DNA of 64,000 nucleotides. It comes from Arthrobacter rhizosphaerae (GTDB lineage Bacteria > Actinomycetota > Actinomycetes > Actinomycetales > Micrococcaceae). The notes beneath the pieces are model-generated. The model made no database searches. It was not told where the DNA came from and saw only the letters and a program-made list of their open reading frames with translations. The stretch covers positions 62,001-126,000 of the forward strand of contig NZ_JALLAN010000004.1 in the NCBI RefSeq assembly GCF_023062595.1, in the 5' to 3' direction. A program made the translations under genes and the position numbers. Position 1 is the first letter of the stretch. Every line of letters begins with the position of its first letter. Of this stretch, positions 32,710 through 40,983 are shown piece by piece.

Positions 32710-32785
32710 AGGTACAAAGTTACCGCTAGTCCCGTGCATCGCATTGGTCGGCCACACCCCCTTCTTCCCGGCAGTGCACTGATCC

Positions 32786-33208
32786 CTACCCGGCCGGCCG
32801 CTGGTCGGCCGCCGCACTCTGTTCGCTGGGCGAGGCGTTCTGCCACAGCCCCATGAGATTTCCTTCGGTGTCACGGAAGTACGCCGCAAAGCCCATGTCC
32901 ATTACTGGCTGCTTGGGGGAAACCACCGTGCCGCCGAGGCCTGCGATTTTGGCCAGGGAGGCGTCGATGTCCTCAACGTCCACGGTGATGACGGGGACTG
33001 TCAGCTCCCCCTCCTTCTTGAACATTCCGCCGTTGATGGAGCCCGGTTCTTTTGGCAGGCCCTGCTCATCGGAGGGGGTTGTCATCACCATGTTGTAGTC
33101 CATATCCGGCACCGGACTGATGTCCCAGCCGAAGGCGGAACTATAGAAGTCCCGGGCACGGTCCTGGTTCTCGGTGGGTATTTCGAAATGCACAACTTTT
33201 CCAGCCAT
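32786..33208 (-). CDS. VOC-family (glyoxalase-like) protein
   Basis: A 140-residue protein with two beta-alpha-beta-beta-beta units of the vicinal oxygen chelate fold. It starts MAGKVVHFEIPTENQDRARD, with His8 and the later AAYFRDTEGNLMGLWQ-type strand holding possible metal ligands. Similar small proteins are often annotated as glyoxalase/bleomycin-resistance-like, with unknown substrates. The ATG at 33208 is preceded by AGGTGA. It is transcribed toward cbs, with 76 bases between. Confidence 0.85.
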   Translation of the reverse strand: MAGKVVHFEIPTENQDRARDFYSSAFGWDISPVPDMDYNMVMTTPSDEQGLPKEPGSINGGMFKKEGELTVPVITVDVEDIDASLAKIAGLGGTVVSPKQPVMDMGFAAYFRDTEGNLMGLWQNASPSEQSAAADQRPAG

Positions 33209-33340
33209 GTGATTCACCTGACAATTCGAAAAGGCCTGGCACGGGCGGTCCGCGCCACACGCAAATTCTAGTCTCGGGGCCCTTTTCAGGTAAGCGGCCG
33301 GAGGGCCCTGCGGAGGGAAATGCCACCCCTTGGACGTCCG

Positions 33341-34483
33341 CTAATTTGCTGTCAGCACAGCCACACTGCTGTAGAAAGCGTGGATGTCTTCAGACAGGGC
33401 CTGCGGCGACTCATGGGCTGCGTAGTGGCCGTGTTCCGGGTAGACGGTCCAGGCGGCAATGTTGCTGTGGTCACGCTGGGCGAAGCGTCGGATCGACTGG
33501 AAATCCCTGCCGCCAGCGGCCAGAGCGATGGGTACCGTGGTTGGTCCTTCCGTGTGCTCCTGCGTCTTGGCCATCTCGTAGTAGAACCGCAGTGACGAAG
33601 CCATGGTCCGCGTAAACCAGTAGATGGCGACGTTGGCCACAACGAAGTCGTCATCCAGATCTTCGCCCAGAAGCTGGCTGTTCCAGCCGAGAAGGCCTGC
33701 TGGCGAGTCGGCAAGTGCGTGGGCGAGTGTCTGCGGAGCCTGGGACTGCAACTGGTTGAAAGCACCCATATTCTCCCAGAACCACTTCAGGTGCTCAATC
33801 GCGGACTCCTCCTCGGGCGTCAGATCGGCAAATTCTGCGGGATCCCCGGTGGGGAAGGAAAAGAGTTGGGTGACGTGCACCCCGATGACATGGGCGGGAT
33901 CGAGGCGGCCGACCTCCGGGGAGATGATAGAGCCGCCGTCATTTCCAACCGCCCCGTAGCGTTCGTATCCGAGCCTGGCCATCAGTTCAACCCAGGCCCT
34001 GGCCACGCGGTATTGGTCCCAGCCTCGTTCCTTTGTGGGGCCGGAGAAGCCAAAACCGGGAGTGGACGGAACCACAACGTCATAGCCCGCGGCCACGAGA
34101 GGGTCGATGATGTCCAGGTATTCAACAATGGATCCCGGCCAGCCGTGGGTCAGGATGAGCCCGATCGCGTCGGCTTTACCGCTCCTCACATGCAGGAAGT
34201 GGACATTCTGCCCGTCAATCTCCGTGGTGAACTGCGGATAGCTGTTCAGCCTTGCCTCGAAACCACGCCAGTCGAAGGTCTTGCGCCAGTGGGTCAGGAG
34301 ATGCTGAACACGGGCAACTGGAACTCCATAGGCAGCGCCGGAGTCGGGGAGCTCGTCCGCCCAGAGTGTCCTGTCCAGCCTGGCGTAGAGATCGTCAAGC
34401 TCGGACTGGGGAACATTTACCTTGAAGGGGTGAATGCTCTGGTGTTGGGGGGCCATTTCCGGGTTGGTTGCTTCCATTTCCAT
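33341..34483 (-). CDS. epoxide hydrolase, alpha/beta-hydrolase with EHN domain
   Basis: A 380-residue enzyme that opens epoxides to diols. The epoxide-hydrolase N-terminal domain (PFKVNVPQSELDDLYARLDR, about 19-38, to HWRKTFDWRGFEARLNSYPQ) precedes the alpha/beta-hydrolase core. The oxyanion segment is LTHGWPGSIVEYL, the nucleophile Asp is in GAVGNDGGSIISPE (about 179), and the base His is in PEHGHYAAHESPQAL (about 356). GAGGAGA is upstream of the start. It is divergent from a TetR gene, with two operators between, so its expression should respond to a small-molecule inducer. Related genes act on juvenile-hormone-like or terpene epoxides, but the substrate here is unknown. Confidence 0.92.
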   Translation of the reverse strand: MEMEATNPEMAPQHQSIHPFKVNVPQSELDDLYARLDRTLWADELPDSGAAYGVPVARVQHLLTHWRKTFDWRGFEARLNSYPQFTTEIDGQNVHFLHVRSGKADAIGLILTHGWPGSIVEYLDIIDPLVAAGYDVVVPSTPGFGFSGPTKERGWDQYRVARAWVELMARLGYERYGAVGNDGGSIISPEVGRLDPAHVIGVHVTQLFSFPTGDPAEFADLTPEEESAIEHLKWFWENMGAFNQLQSQAPQTLAHALADSPAGLLGWNSQLLGEDLDDDFVVANVAIYWFTRTMASSLRFYYEMAKTQEHTEGPTTVPIALAAGGRDFQSIRRFAQRDHSNIAAWTVYPEHGHYAAHESPQALSEDIHAFYSSVAVLTAN

Positions 34484-34520
34484 GGTGTTCTCCTCGGGCG
34501 GGAATCTATTTGGCTTCCGA

Positions 34521-34541
34521 AACGGAATGCTTCATTCCGTT
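34521..34541. promoter_or_regulatory. TetR operator 1
   Basis: A 21-base palindrome, AACGGAATG-N3-CATTCCGTT, in the divergent spacer, 38 bases before the epoxide hydrolase start. Confidence 0.8.
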
Positions 34542-34552
34542 ATTGCCACTCT

Positions 34553-34573
34553 AACGGAACGAAGCGTTCCGTT
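34553..34573. promoter_or_regulatory. TetR operator 2
   Basis: A 21-base palindrome, AACGGAACG-N3-CGTTCCGTT, with the same pattern as operator 1 and a centre 32 bases away, about three helical turns. It is 20 bases before the regulator start, so both genes can be controlled. Confidence 0.8.
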
Positions 34574-34593
34574 CAAGTGGTATTCTGGAATTT

Positions 34594-35274
34594 ATGAGCA
34601 CTTCGTTGGAGCCCACCGGTTCGCCCAGCCAGTCCACACCGGGGCTTAGCGGCCGCCGTGCAGAGGCAGCCCGCAATGACCACACCATCCTCGCGGCCGC
34701 CCGAAGCGTCTTCCTGCAAGACCCCCAGGCCCCTGTTTCCGCGGTAGCAAGGGCGGCCAGCGTCGGCATCTCGGCGCTCTACAGGCGGTATCCAGGCAAG
34801 GAGCAGCTCCTCCAGAAGCTCTGTGCTGACGGCCTCCACACGTTCATCTCGATCGCAGAGCGGCACGCGGACGGACAGCCGGATCCTTACACGGCGCTGA
34901 AGGAGTTTGTTCGAGGAATCGTTGATGCGGACGTCCACGCCCTGACTGTCAAGCTTGCAGGAACCTTCACCCCAACCCCTGAACTTGGCGAGCTTTCGAC
35001 GCGTGCAACACTGATGGCGCAGGCGATTTTTGACAGAGCTGCCGAGGCCGGCACGTTGCGCCCGGGCGCGGACTCCAATGACATTCCCATGATCTTTGAA
35101 CAGCTCACGGCCATCCGCTTTCAGGATGAGGCGCGAACTGCTGCCCTTCGGCACCGGTACCTGGACATTCTGATGGACGGACTTCGGGCGCATCCCGCGG
35201 CCGGCACTCTTTCCGCCCCTCCTCCCACCGACGCAGAGCTCGGCGAGCGCTGGGTCCCGCGGCAGGAGGCCTGA
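34594..35274 (+). CDS. TetR-family regulator of the epoxide hydrolase
   Basis: A 226-residue repressor. After a flexible N-terminus (about 25 residues) the helix-turn-helix reads AARSVFLQDPQAPVSAVARA, then ASVGISALYRRYPGKEQLLQ (about residues 34-73). The rest is a helical ligand-binding domain ending before a Pro-rich tail. It is divergent from the epoxide hydrolase and probably binds the two 21-base palindromes in the 110-base spacer, repressing both genes until an inducer binds. Confidence 0.9.
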   Translation: MSTSLEPTGSPSQSTPGLSGRRAEAARNDHTILAAARSVFLQDPQAPVSAVARAASVGISALYRRYPGKEQLLQKLCADGLHTFISIAERHADGQPDPYTALKEFVRGIVDADVHALTVKLAGTFTPTPELGELSTRATLMAQAIFDRAAEAGTLRPGADSNDIPMIFEQLTAIRFQDEARTAALRHRYLDILMDGLRAHPAAGTLSAPPPTDAELGERWVPRQEA

Positions 35275-35343
35275 GGGGGCACATGTTCTGGCACCCGCTG
35301 CCCCGTCCGCAATCCTGTCAGCCGGGCGTGGGAGCATAGTCAT

Positions 35344-36387
35344 GTGACCCCTGCTCCTCCGTACACAGGCTTGGCGCCTGTCGCCGCGTTTGCCGACGCT
35401 CCGGCCTTTCCCGCGGGGACGGCGACCGCCGGCGGGGCAAGGGCCGCCGACGCTTCGGTGCAGTGGTCACCAGACGGGGACTACGACCTCCTCCAAACAC
35501 TCGGCATCCTTCTGCGCGGAAATTCAGACCCGGCCGCCAGGATCCGGCGTGATGGATATTGGATGGCCTTTACGACGCCGGACGGCCCGGCCACCCTGCG
35601 CCTCTCACCCTGGGCGTCCGGTTCCGGCACCGTAATCGACGCTGCCGCATGGGGTCCTGGATGCGCTGCAGCGTTGGACGGAGTTCCGGCTCTGCTCGGG
35701 GCCGGGGATGACTGGTCCGCTTTTGATGAACCGGCGTTCCACGCCACGCTTCCTGCGCTGGTGGTTGAAGCCCGACGCCGGAACAAGGCCGTGCGTTTGC
35801 CCTCCACCCGTCGGGTCATAGATTCTCTGGTGCCCACGATTCTGGAGCAGAAGGTCACCGTCATCGAGGCCCGCCGCGGCTACCGCTACCTCATGTACCG
35901 GCACGGCACCCCAGCCCCCGGCGCCGGCACCTTTGCCCCCGCCGGGCTCCTGGTCGCACCCACTCCCGAGGCATGGCTCCGCATTCCGTCCTGGGAGTGG
36001 CACCAGGCGGGAGTGGGACCCCAGCGGTCCGCGACCGTCATGCGGGCGCTGCGCTCCGCCGTCGCGCTTGAACGCCTCGCCGCACTGCCGGCCGTGGAGG
36101 CAGCCCAAAAGCTGCAGACCATCCCGGGAATCGGGGTGTGGACCGCCGCCGAGGTAGTGCAGCGGACGCACGGCTGCCCGGATTCCATCGCCGTGGGTGA
36201 TTACCATCTCGCGGCGTACGTCGGCGCAGCTCTGACTGGCCGGAGAACGGACGACGCCGGCATGCTGGACCTGCTGGCGCCCTGGAAGGGGCACCGCCAG
36301 CGTGTAGTCAGGATGATCGGGCTGAGCGGCTTCCGCAAACCCACGTTTGGGCCCCGAATGACCATCCAGGACCACCGACGGCACTGA
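35344..36387 (+). CDS. DNA-3-methyladenine glycosylase, AlkA/HhH-GPD type
   Basis: A 347-residue base-excision repair enzyme. The second half carries the HhH-GPD fold: RVIDSLVPTILEQKVTVIEA, then the helix-hairpin-helix LQTIPGIGVWTAAEVVQRTH and the catalytic-Asp segment SIAVGDYHLAAYVG (about residue 285). The N-terminal half (QWSPDGDYDLLQTLGILLRG, then RDGYWMAFTTPDGPATLRLS) is the beta domain seen in AlkA proteins. It removes alkylated purines. The GTG start at 35344 has GGGAG nearby; the overlapping ATG at 35342 runs into a stop. No methyltransferase partner is adjacent. Confidence 0.88.
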   Translation: MTPAPPYTGLAPVAAFADAPAFPAGTATAGGARAADASVQWSPDGDYDLLQTLGILLRGNSDPAARIRRDGYWMAFTTPDGPATLRLSPWASGSGTVIDAAAWGPGCAAALDGVPALLGAGDDWSAFDEPAFHATLPALVVEARRRNKAVRLPSTRRVIDSLVPTILEQKVTVIEARRGYRYLMYRHGTPAPGAGTFAPAGLLVAPTPEAWLRIPSWEWHQAGVGPQRSATVMRALRSAVALERLAALPAVEAAQKLQTIPGIGVWTAAEVVQRTHGCPDSIAVGDYHLAAYVGAALTGRRTDDAGMLDLLAPWKGHRQRVVRMIGLSGFRKPTFGPRMTIQDHRRH

Positions 36388-36502
36388 GCTCCCCGCCTCA
36401 TCGACAATCACCATCAGCAGGGCAGGAGAGTTCTCCCCATCACTCCCTCGCCCGCAATAGCCTAGGCTTCAATAGGATCAGCAGCAGGACACCGGGGGAA
36501 GC

Positions 36503-37981
36503 ATGGCAGGCATTTATGGGGCAGACGTTGCCCAATTGCGGGCGCTTGGCAAAGAATTGAACGACGCTTCAACAGCGATGGCGTTCGCGAAGCGGGTGTT
36601 GTCCGCACATGTCCAAGCTTCCGCTGCCTGGAAAGGCGCCGATGCCGACAACTTCCGCAGGGATTGGAATACGCAGCATCGTGCGCTCCTCGAGAAGGTT
36701 ATCCAGGATCTTGCATCCGCCGGCAAGGTGGCCAAAGCCAACGCTGATGAGCAGGAAAAGACCAGCGCAGTATCAGGAAGCGGCCGCGCCATTGGCGGTG
36801 CAGGCCAAGGCAACAGCAACCCGGACACGCCTGCGGGACGCGCAGATCATTCCATTCCCCGGCACCCGGACCAAGGGCAAGCGGACCTCAGCCATGAGCA
36901 ATTGGAGAAGCTGAAAGGCCTCGTGAGGGATGCTGGAGTGAACAACGACTTGTTTGAAGGCAACGACAACGACGTCAACGAGCTCCGGGATGCTCTTGCC
37001 GACTTGAAGCCTGCCCAGCTGGACCAATTTCTGAAGACATTGTCCGACGACGAGCTTACAAAATTGGCGGAGGGTTCCGTCTCAGACGGCAAAGGACTCT
37101 TCAACTGGGAGGGAACCACGCCCTTCGAGAAACACCAGCTCCTGGACCAGCTGCTGTCGAAGGCCTCACCGGAACAGGTGGACCGCCTCAGCAGCCTTAT
37201 CCCCTGGGCGCAGCCCGACGGCCAAGCCAACGGCGACGCTGCGGCTCCGGGAGGGGCGCAGGGTGATGCATCCAATAGCTGGCTGACTCCTGATTCAGCC
37301 GTCCTCGGCGAGCGTCAGGGGAAGAACGACATCGACCAGGGCAACTACGGAACCTGTGTGGTCATGTCTGCCGCGGGAGCAATCATCAATAATGATCCCT
37401 CCTGGGCAAAGGAACACGTGACGGACAACGGCAACGGCACCGTATCAGTCAAGCTCTACGACAAGAACGGCGACGGGCAGTGGATTACAGTCACCAAGGA
37501 TCTGCCAGCCAAGGAAGATGGCACTCTGAAAGGGGCCCAGCCAACGCCGGGGGGCAACTGGCCAGCCTATGTTGAAAAAGCTCTCGCTCAGGTTTATACG
37601 GATGATGATGCCAACGATCCCGAGGACGGACAAGGCAATCCCGACATCGCCCGGCCCCCGGGCAGCTACAGGGCCATTGAAGGGAACTATGGTCCGGATG
37701 TCTCTGCTTACCTGACCGGAACGCAGGGTGAGCAGACCGAGGACGCCGACAAACTGTGGACCGCGGCCGCCAACGGCCAGCCGATCATCGTGACCACGCA
37801 AAGTGAGTATCCAGCGGATCCGCCAGTGGGCTACGTAGCCGGTCATGCCTTTTTCGTCGTTGGGTCCAAGGACGGGTACATAGAACTCCAGAATCCCTGG
37901 AGGCCTACAGCGGACCATATTTTTATGTCCAAGGATGATTTTAAATCCAAATTCAGCGACGCCACGATCATGGCCAAATGA
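36503..37981 (+). CDS. WXG100-calpain (peptidase C2-like) protein, candidate secreted effector
   Basis: A 492-residue protein in three parts. Residues 1-95 form a helical WXG100-like domain with AAWKGADADNFRRDWNTQHR; such domains route proteins to type VII secretion. A polar linker and a helical middle domain follow (about 100-255). The C-terminal part is calpain-like: Cys in DIDQGNYGTCVVMSAAGAII (about 287), His in YVAGHAFFVVGSKDGYIE (about 450) and Asn in LQNPWRP (about 465). The catalytic Cys-His-Asn order fits peptidase family C2. No signal peptide. The last codons overlap a lipoprotein gene. A protease toxin delivered to rival cells is the natural reading, but no secretion genes are in the window. 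Confidence 0.82.
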   Translation: MAGIYGADVAQLRALGKELNDASTAMAFAKRVLSAHVQASAAWKGADADNFRRDWNTQHRALLEKVIQDLASAGKVAKANADEQEKTSAVSGSGRAIGGAGQGNSNPDTPAGRADHSIPRHPDQGQADLSHEQLEKLKGLVRDAGVNNDLFEGNDNDVNELRDALADLKPAQLDQFLKTLSDDELTKLAEGSVSDGKGLFNWEGTTPFEKHQLLDQLLSKASPEQVDRLSSLIPWAQPDGQANGDAAAPGGAQGDASNSWLTPDSAVLGERQGKNDIDQGNYGTCVVMSAAGAIINNDPSWAKEHVTDNGNGTVSVKLYDKNGDGQWITVTKDLPAKEDGTLKGAQPTPGGNWPAYVEKALAQVYTDDDANDPEDGQGNPDIARPPGSYRAIEGNYGPDVSAYLTGTQGEQTEDADKLWTAAANGQPIIVTTQSEYPADPPVGYVAGHAFFVVGSKDGYIELQNPWRPTADHIFMSKDDFKSKFSDATIMAK

Positions 37982-38379
37982 CAGCGGCCCGCTGGCTCAC
38001 AGCTTTCCTGACCGTCCTGCTCGTCACCTCGTGCGCCGAGCAGCCCATACCCTCAAAGGATCCGACCATGACAGCCGAATGCACGGAATCCGGTCACTAT
38101 CTTCTGAATCAGGCAATCGATGTATCCACACCGAGTCTCCCGAAATCAGCCAAAGGAAGGGCGCACACGCCCGAAGTCGGGCTGATGGGCATTCGTTTCC
38201 GTGATGTACCGCCAACAGTGACCATCCAGATGATCTCTCCGGAACCCAGCGGGGAACCGATCGAGATCCGCGATCTCAAGGTCGGCGACGAAGCGACATA
38301 CGCCGGTTACACCATCAGGATCACGGCCATTTGCGAGCGAACGGCAAGGTTCGACCTCGTCAACCAGCCTGACTCGTAG
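37978..38379 (+). CDS. small lipoprotein overlapping the WXG100-calpain gene, possible immunity partner
   Basis: A 133-residue lipoprotein: MTAARWLTAFLTVLLVTSCA with lipobox Cys19. The mature part has a beta-sandwich-like segment (VTIQMISPEPSGEPIEIRDL, then KVGDEATYAGYTIRITAICE), resembling DUF6406-type domains. Two Cys (TAECTESG and TAICERT) may form a bond. The ATG overlaps the upstream stop (ATGA), so the two proteins are made together. A lipoprotein held outside the membrane is well placed to neutralise a toxin arriving from a neighbour, but a scaffold or secretion aid is also possible. Confidence 0.7.
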   Translation: MTAARWLTAFLTVLLVTSCAEQPIPSKDPTMTAECTESGHYLLNQAIDVSTPSLPKSAKGRAHTPEVGLMGIRFRDVPPTVTIQMISPEPSGEPIEIRDLKVGDEATYAGYTIRITAICERTARFDLVNQPDS

Positions 38380-38447
38380 GGCCGCCCAAGCTCAGCGGAC
38401 GGAAGCTGTCCTGATGCCCGTGGACGCCCTCGCGGTATGGGTATAGC

Positions 38448-38512
38448 GTGACTCCAGAGAGTCCCGCAAGCCCGGAACCAGAGCACTAGCAGCACGCATT
38501 CTCTGGAGTCAC
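38448..38512 (+). promoter_or_regulatory. 13-base inverted repeat covering the ribosome site of the ABC exporter
   Basis: GTGACTCCAGAGA (38448-38460) is the exact reverse complement of TCTCTGGAGTCAC (38500-38512). The right arm contains the GGAG ribosome site of the ATG at 38515. The arms are 39 bases apart. A TATAGC just left of the left arm could be a -10, so a transcript may begin in or near that arm. Confidence 0.55.
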
Positions 38513-38514
38513 TC

Positions 38515-39483
38515 ATGATCCACACGGACAAACTCAGCAAGAATTTCGTCGTCAAAAAGGAAACCGTAGAGGCGGTCAAGGCCGTCAACATCGATGTTGC
38601 CCCGGGCGAGCTGGTCGCTTTCCTGGGCCCGAACGGCGCCGGCAAGTCCACCACCCTGCGGATGCTCACAACCCTTCTGAGACCCACCTCCGGAACAGCG
38701 ACCGTGGCGGGCGTGAATGTGGTCTCGGATCCGGCCGGAGTGCGGGCACGCATCGGGTACATTGGGCAGGGAAACGGCGGCGGGCACAGTTTCCGGGTGA
38801 TCGACGAACTCATCATGCAGGGCCGCTTCTACGGGATGAACACCGCTGACGCCAAGGCGCGGGCAGAGGAACTTCTGAAGTCCCTTGATCTCACCGACCT
38901 CGCCAAGCGCACCGTGATCAAGTTGTCCGGCGGCCAGCGGCGAAGGATGGATGTGGCGCTGGGGCTGATGCATTCGCCGCGGCTGCTGTTTCTGGATGAG
39001 CCGTCCACCGGCATGGATCCGCAGAACCGGGCCAACCTCTGGGAGCACATTACGAGGATGCGCGCCGAGTACGGCACCACCATCGTCCTCACCACGCACT
39101 ACATGGACGAGGCGGACACGATGTCCGAGCGCGTCATCGTCATCGACCACGGACAGATTATTGCCGACGACACCGCTGCCCGGCTGAAGGCGAATCTCGC
39201 AGGAGATCTGCTGGCTGTTGAGGTTGCAGCAGGTTCGGCCCAGGACGTCAGGGGGCTGCTGGGCCGCGCCGCGGCGGGCGGCGAACTGCAGGAAAACGCG
39301 TCCGACGGCGTGGTCCGCTTCCGCCTGCGGCTCCCCGAAGGCGCCCGGCTGGCGCCGGCGCTGTTGAAGGAAATGAACGACGCCGGCGCTCCCGCACAGT
39401 CCTTGGAACTGAAGCCTCCCACGCTGGACGACGTGTTCCTGGAGCTGACCGGCCGCAACCTCCGGGAAGGAGCGAACCGCTGA
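38515..39483 (+). CDS. ABC transporter ATPase, DrrA-like drug exporter family
   Basis: A 322-residue ATP-binding subunit. Walker A is GPNGAGKSTTLRMLTTLLRP (about residues 38-45 for the loop), the signature LSGGQRRRMDVALGLMHSP, Walker B LLFLDEPSTGMDP, and the switch His in VLTTHYMDEADTMS. The C-terminal extension (about 225-322) with LELKPPTLDDVFLELTGRNL is typical of DrrA-type exporters of antibiotics or lipids. The stop overlaps the permease start by one base. Translation may be damped by the upstream inverted repeat. Confidence 0.93.
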   Translation: MIHTDKLSKNFVVKKETVEAVKAVNIDVAPGELVAFLGPNGAGKSTTLRMLTTLLRPTSGTATVAGVNVVSDPAGVRARIGYIGQGNGGGHSFRVIDELIMQGRFYGMNTADAKARAEELLKSLDLTDLAKRTVIKLSGGQRRRMDVALGLMHSPRLLFLDEPSTGMDPQNRANLWEHITRMRAEYGTTIVLTTHYMDEADTMSERVIVIDHGQIIADDTAARLKANLAGDLLAVEVAAGSAQDVRGLLGRAAAGGELQENASDGVVRFRLRLPEGARLAPALLKEMNDAGAPAQSLELKPPTLDDVFLELTGRNLREGANR

Positions 39484-40289
39484 TGGCTGTTGGAACCAGC
39501 CAGGACGTCATTAAGAAACCTGGCCTCTTCCAGATTTTGAAGGACACCCGCTATGTCTTCTGGCGCGAAATGCTGCTTCCGCTGCGGGATCCGTTTTCGC
39601 TGATCTTTTCGCTGATCCAGCCCCTCGTTTTCCTTGGTCTGTTCGGCCCGCTGCTGGGGTCCGCGGTAGGAGCGCCTGCTTTTGGCGGCCAATCAACCCT
39701 TCAGTGGTTCCTTCCGGGTGTGGTGGTCATGATTGCGCTCTTCGGGACATCGATGACAGGTTCGAACCTGCAGTATGAACTCATGACCGGTTCCTATGAG
39801 CGGATCCTGGCCACTCCCCTGTCCCGCTCGTCCCTGATGATCGGGCGGGCGCTCAAGGAATGGGCTCCACTGGTGGTGCAGGGGCTGCTGATCGCTCTCG
39901 CGTGCATACCGTTCGGTTTTGTCTTCTACCCGCTGCATGTGCTTTTCGGGTTGGTCATCCTGGGGATCTTTGGAATCGGGCTTGGAGCGCTGTCCTACGC
40001 CCTGGCCTTGGTATCCCAAAGCAAGGAATGGATTTTCTGGGCAGTGCAGCAGACTCTGCTGTTCCCGCTGATGATTCTCTCCGGCATCATGCTCCCCGTC
40101 GAGGCTGGGCCTGACTGGATGAAGACGGCCAGCCTGTTCAACCCGCTAACCTACCTCGTCAACGCGGAACGCGAACTGTTCGCCGGGAATGTCGGAACGG
40201 ACACGTTGGCGGGCCTGCTGGCAGCCGTGGTGAGCGCCGCCGTCGGACTTTTTGTGGGCGTGCGGACAACCAACCGGAACATCAAGTAG
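39483..40289 (+). CDS. ABC-2 type exporter permease, DrrB-like
   Basis: A 268-residue membrane subunit with six helices and an N-terminal cytoplasmic segment. Landmarks are REMLLPLRDPFSLIFSLIQP, LVFLGLFGPLLGSAVGAPAF and FPLMILSGIMLPVEAGPDWM, followed by LFNPLTYLVNAERELFAGN, the ABC-2 signature near the C-terminus. It pairs with the ATPase just upstream. Its end overlaps the end of the response-regulator remnant on the other strand by eight bases. Confidence 0.92.
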   Translation: MAVGTSQDVIKKPGLFQILKDTRYVFWREMLLPLRDPFSLIFSLIQPLVFLGLFGPLLGSAVGAPAFGGQSTLQWFLPGVVVMIALFGTSMTGSNLQYELMTGSYERILATPLSRSSLMIGRALKEWAPLVVQGLLIALACIPFGFVFYPLHVLFGLVILGIFGIGLGALSYALALVSQSKEWIFWAVQQTLLFPLMILSGIMLPVEAGPDWMKTASLFNPLTYLVNAERELFAGNVGTDTLAGLLAAVVSAAVGLFVGVRTTNRNIK

Positions 40290-40976
40290 GGGGATTGCCG
40301 TCCTCGTGGATCACTGCGTTGCCGTCGCTCTGCAGGAACGCGAGCACCGCAGCAACACGGCGGTGTATCCCCGTCGCGGGGAGGCGAAGTTTGGTGAAGA
40401 TCGCGTTGACGTGCTTCTCCACAGTGGAGGACGAGAGGTAGAGCGACTGCTCGATGCCGGCGTTCGTCCTTCCCCGCGCCATCTCCCGCAGCACGTCGAG
40501 TTCACGAGGCGACAATTCGGAAAGCGGGTTCGCCGCGCCTGCGCTGCGGCGCCGCACGAGCGTGTCGACGATCTGTGGGTCGATGACCGAACCGCCCACT
40601 TGCACCTCACGGAGCGCGTGCACGAGGTCCTCAAGGTCGCCAATGCGGTCCTTCAGCAAGTATCCCAGGCCCGCCGAACCGTCGGCGAACAGCGCGAGCG
40701 CATAACTTTCGTCAGCGTGCTGCGACAGCACCACCACACCTGTGTCCGGATGTTCAGCCCGTATCGCGCGCGCCGCCTCGATGCCTTCCATATGGTGGCC
40801 GGGCGGCATGCGGATGTCAGTTAGCACGGCGTCGGGAGAGAATCGACGCACGGCATCAAGCAACTCGACAGCGTTGCGGTGCAGGCTATGACGTCGATTT
40901 CGCCGGAATCCTCGAGCAGACGACGGAGGCCCTCGCGGACGAGGTAGTTGTCCTCGGCGATCACGACGCGCAGCAC
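40282..40976 (-). pseudogene. NarL/FixJ-type response regulator, frameshifted in the receiver domain
   Basis: From GTG 40976 the frame reads VLRVVIAEDNYLVREGLRRL and LEDSGEIDVIACT, a normal receiver start with its acidic pocket. At about 40871-40884 the frame is lost, and upstream reading soon meets a stop. Another frame carries on with NAVELLDAVRRFSPDAVLTD, holding the phospho-acceptor Asp, and then a LuxR helix-turn-helix (LSPRELDVLREMARGRTNAG, TVEKHVNAIFTKLRLP). One missing base would explain it. It lies seven bases after the sensor kinase stop and was clearly its partner. Either a recent pseudogene or a base error in the sequence. Confidence 0.8.
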
Positions 40977-40983
40977 GCCCGAG

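Noticed and set aside
32710..32785. SAM-type riboswitch upstream of the cystathionine synthase genes
   Set aside because: Only 76 bases separate cbs from the VOC gene, too short and without the conserved core; the start may be leaderless instead.
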